Of a DNA stretch of 21,714 nt, positions 20,124 through 21,714 are shown in pieces (within the stretch, counting starts at the first letter, position 1; every line of letters starts with the position of its first letter). This stretch comes from Ophiosphaerella korrae (taxonomy: Eukaryota; Ascomycota; Dothideomycetes; Pleosporales; Phaeosphaeriaceae), in assembly GCA_028456385.1 (NCBI GenBank), contig JALNQF010000572.1, positions 1 through 21,714 of the forward strand, in the 5' to 3' direction. The notes under the pieces are model-generated. The model was not told the DNA's origin and searched no databases. It worked only from the letters and a program-made list of their open reading frames with translations. The translations under genes were made by a program, and so were the position numbers.

Positions 20124-20403
20124 TGTTGTAGAGTTATGTGCCTAATATAGATTTAGGGCCTAAGAGCTTATTAGTCTTAGAGATCTTAAACTTTATTAGC
20201 TAAACTAACTCTAAATATTATTCGCCCTCCTATAGGTTATATCTTGTAACCTAAGAGCCTATTAGCTACCCTCTCTTACTTCTCTTCCTTAATAGTTCGC
20301 CTCCTTATAAGCCCTTAGTACTCGTGTTTCTTTAGTAACTACTTACCCCCTTTTTACTATTCCTTTCTTTATAATACTCTACTATAATAATAGGCTAGTA
20401 ACA
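20124..20403 (-). repeat. Putative E2 5' LTR
   Basis: On the minus strand this 280-bp stretch starts TGTTACTAGCC and ends CTCTACAACA, giving TGTT...AACA ends. It lies exactly between the E2 leader and the point where E4 coding similarity begins on the other strand. The matching 3' LTR is outside the window, so the limits rest on end motifs and context only. Confidence 0.5.
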
Positions 20404-20820
20404 AAAACACTAGAACTACCTAAAGATACTAAGGTATACTCTAAGTTCTATATAAGCCTACTAGAACTAGCTAAGCTAAAAATACTAGTATAGTAATAAT
20501 TCTAATATTAGAAAGAAGAGGATAATAAGTTTAAAGTTAAAGACCTATAGGGATATTAAGAAATAGGACGCAACGCCTTCTAAAGTATATAGTTTCTCTA
20601 GGAGTAGCTAGTAAAATAGAAAGGCTACTTAGTAAGTAAAAATATATAAGAACCTAAAGCTAATCTATAGAATTATTAGTAGATACTTAAGAAAGTAAGA
20701 AGTAAGTATAATATACTAGGATATATAAGATACACAAAGCTATAGCTAGGATATAATAGATATATTAGTAGAAAAAAGTTCTATAATAAACCTAACTATA
20801 TAAAGCTTATAAAGCGCCCT
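20404..20820 (+). pseudogene. E4 integrase C-terminus with chromodomain, decayed and 5'-truncated
   Basis: Frame with codon starts equal to 1 modulo 3. It begins within the segment before the chromodomain: Leu-Glu-Leu-Pro-Lys-Asp-Thr-Lys-Val at 20410-20436, then Lys-Phe-Tyr-Ile-Ser-Leu-Leu-Glu (His-Val-Ser-Leu-Leu-Glu is usual in chromoviruses). The chromodomain runs from about 20521 (Phe-Lys-Val-Lys-Asp-Leu) through Leu-Val-Lys-(Trp)-Lys-Gly-Tyr at 20608-20628 and Glu-Pro-Lys-Ala-Asn-Leu to about 20690. The expected Trp codon after Lys is TAG. A basic Tyr/Lys/Arg-rich tail follows to about 20820. It would read chromatin marks for the integrase. Confidence 0.82.
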
Positions 20821-21379
20821 TAGTTATAATAAACTTGTCTAATAAGCTAATAGTAGACTAGATAGTAAAGAAAGAGGTAATATTAATAGTAGTAGTAGAA
20901 TAGTTAAGAACTTACACTAAAACCTTATTACTTTCTTACTTTAATTCTAACGCTAAGTATAAAGCTTTATAACAAGTATGCTCTTTAGTAGATATTAATA
21001 TTTTCTTATTACGTAGTAAATAAGTAATAATAATAGTAAGAAGTTTTTTATTATTATTAACCTTTTTATAGAACTATTTATAAGTTTAATTAAGAGACTC
21101 CTAGGTTATACTAATATAGAGATACCTTATATAAGTATACTTAGTATACTTTAGAGTAGAATCTAGTATAATAAAACAAGAAATACTTAAAAGAGAATAA
21201 TATAGATAAAGTATTTTAGAAATATAGTTTATAGTAAAGATTTCTAATAAGAAATAAAGTCTATAAGACTATAAAAGAGGTAATATTATAATAAGATAGT
21301 ATTTAACTAGAAAGTAGAGTAAACTACTTATAAGCTAGACCTAGCTAATAGAGGCCTAGGCTTAAGGATAAACCTAGCG
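20821..21379 (+). other. E4 region between pol and LTR, no gene seen
   Basis: About 560 bp of A/T-rich DNA. The first 100 bases read as a Gln/Arg-rich tail if TAG/TAA are taken as former Gln, so pol may extend a little further. Beyond that I see no domain, repeat or RNA gene. Confidence 0.5.
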
Positions 21380-21395
21380 TAAGAAAGAGGGATAG
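21380..21395 (+). promoter_or_regulatory. E4 polypurine tract
   Basis: TAAGAAAGAGGGATAG precedes the LTR start TGTTATAATAC, the same arrangement as in E1. Confidence 0.7.
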
Positions 21396-21714
21396 TGTTA
21401 TAATACTAAGTAGTAGGTAAGCTATTATATTATACGTAATTAGGCTAGGTAATATAGTATAGTAGAATACGTAACTATTTAGTAGTAAACGCTCTAAAAT
21501 AAGCGCTCTAGAGTAAACACTCTAGAGTAAGTACTTAGAAATAAATACTAGATAGTAAGTATATAGGAACGTTAATAGACCTTTATAGACTATTGTGTTT
21601 AATCTCTCTTTTACTTCTTATTTTAATAGAGTATTATAACTAATACTTTAATTAGATTCTTATCTACCTATTAATACTTATATACCTTGTAATACTCTAA
21701 TAAAAGCTAACTAT
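21396..21714 (+). repeat. E4 3' LTR, possibly ending near 21702
   Basis: It starts TGTTATAATACTAAG after the purine tract. ACTCTAATA at 21694-21702 could be the RIP form of an ACTCCAACA end, which would give a 307-bp LTR followed by 12 bases of flank. Without the partner LTR the end is uncertain and it may run past the window. Confidence 0.6.
21489..21558 (+). repeat. 14-bp tandem repeat in the E4 LTR, five units
   Basis: Successive units are ACGCTCTAAAATAA, GCGCTCTAGAGTAA, ACACTCTAGAGTAA, GTACTTAGAAATAA and ATACTAGATAGTAA. The first three are close; the last two are degenerate but in register. They may be promoter-proximal binding sites in U3; function unknown. Confidence 0.75.

Larger units (their letters stand above)
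1..20403 (-). mobile_element. E2: RIP-decayed Ty3/gypsy retrotransposon, minus strand, interrupted by E1 and E3
   Basis: The minus strand holds, in transcription order, a putative 5' LTR (20403-20124), leader, gag (about 19840-17696), protease (around 10900-10600), RT, RNase H and integrase (down to 7338, then 306-1). The domain order, with IN after RNase H, is Ty3/gypsy. The RT block has the fungal-type Leu-Ile-Asp-Phe-Phe-Ser core and the integrase has 34 residues between the second Asp and the Glu position. This matches a gypsy lineage common in Pezizomycotina, distinct from chromoviruses. E1 and E3 interrupt it; removing each with one target copy restores one frame. The 3' end is beyond base 1, so completeness cannot be judged. 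All frames carry many TAG/TAA stops. Confidence 0.85.
20404..21714 (+). mobile_element. E4: 3' part of a second chromodomain Ty3/gypsy element
   Basis: The plus strand carries the end of pol with a chromodomain, a 3' region, a purine tract and the start of an LTR. The 5' part is not here and would lie on the far side of E2, left of the window, if E2 inserted into E4. Chromodomain and LTR sequence differ clearly from E1, so this is another chromovirus subfamily. It is RIP-decayed. Confidence 0.8.

Noticed and set aside
20367..21640. Inverted similarity between TTATAATACTCTA near 20369 and TAGAGTATTATAA near 21626
   Set aside because: A match of about 13 bases in very A/T-rich sequence; it could be chance, and it does not fit the element ends inferred otherwise.
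1..21714. TAG/TAA as sense codons (a reassigned genetic code)
   Set aside because: Stops replace Gln, Trp and Arg alike, and Asp-to-Asn, Cys-to-Tyr and Gly-to-Arg changes hit catalytic and zinc-binding residues. Mutation explains all of these; recoding explains only part.
1..21714. tRNA, rRNA or other structured RNA genes
   Set aside because: No cloverleaf, conserved rRNA word or comparable signal was seen. The inverted repeats found belong to LTRs.

Overview
The window is a block of decayed LTR retrotransposons and contains no recognisable host gene. The DNA is AT-rich and saturated with TA and CTAG. TGA stops are almost absent, yet TAG and TAA stops interrupt every recognisable reading frame where Gln (CAG/CAA), Trp (TGG) or Arg (CGA) is expected. 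Conserved Asp, Cys, His and Gly codons are changed by C-to-T or G-to-A transitions. This is the signature of repeat-induced point mutation (RIP), so the organism is most likely a filamentous ascomycete (Pezizomycotina). The species cannot be told from this sequence.

Four elements can be separated, nested in three layers. E4 (oldest, + strand) is the 3' end of a chromodomain Ty3/gypsy element, 20404 to the window end. E2 (- strand) is a second Ty3/gypsy family, running from a putative 5' LTR at 20403-20124 through gag, protease, reverse transcriptase (RT), RNase H and integrase (IN) to beyond base 1. It appears to have inserted into the pol gene of E4. E1 (+ strand, 307-7332) is a complete chromodomain Ty3/gypsy element with 429-bp LTRs and a TATAG target duplication; it sits inside the IN C-terminus of E2. 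E3 (+ strand, 11514-17690) is a complete Ty1/copia element with 484-bp LTRs and an AGGTA target duplication; it sits between gag and protease of E2. Removing E1 or E3 with one target copy restores the E2 reading frame exactly, which proves the nesting of those two.

Layout: 1-306 E2 integrase tail (-); 307-7332 E1 (LTR, gag, protease, RT/RNase H, IN with chromodomain, 3' region, LTR); 7338-11508 E2 pol (-); 11514-17690 E3 (LTR, repeat-rich leader, gag, protease/IN, RT/RNase H, LTR); 17696-about 19840 E2 gag (-); 19841-20123 E2 leader with a short-period repeat; 20124-20403 putative E2 LTR; 20404-21714 E4 pol end, 3' region and LTR.

Each element seems to have encoded Gag-Pol in one continuous frame. 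Substitutions, rather than indels, did nearly all the damage, so domain order and many catalytic positions can still be read. None can make a working protein now. Features with some novelty value are structured LTR sequences (a 32-bp palindrome in E3, a 16-bp inverted repeat in E1, a 14-bp tandem array in E4), a 95-bp tandem repeat in the E3 leader, and a stretch after E1 pol that is open on both strands.
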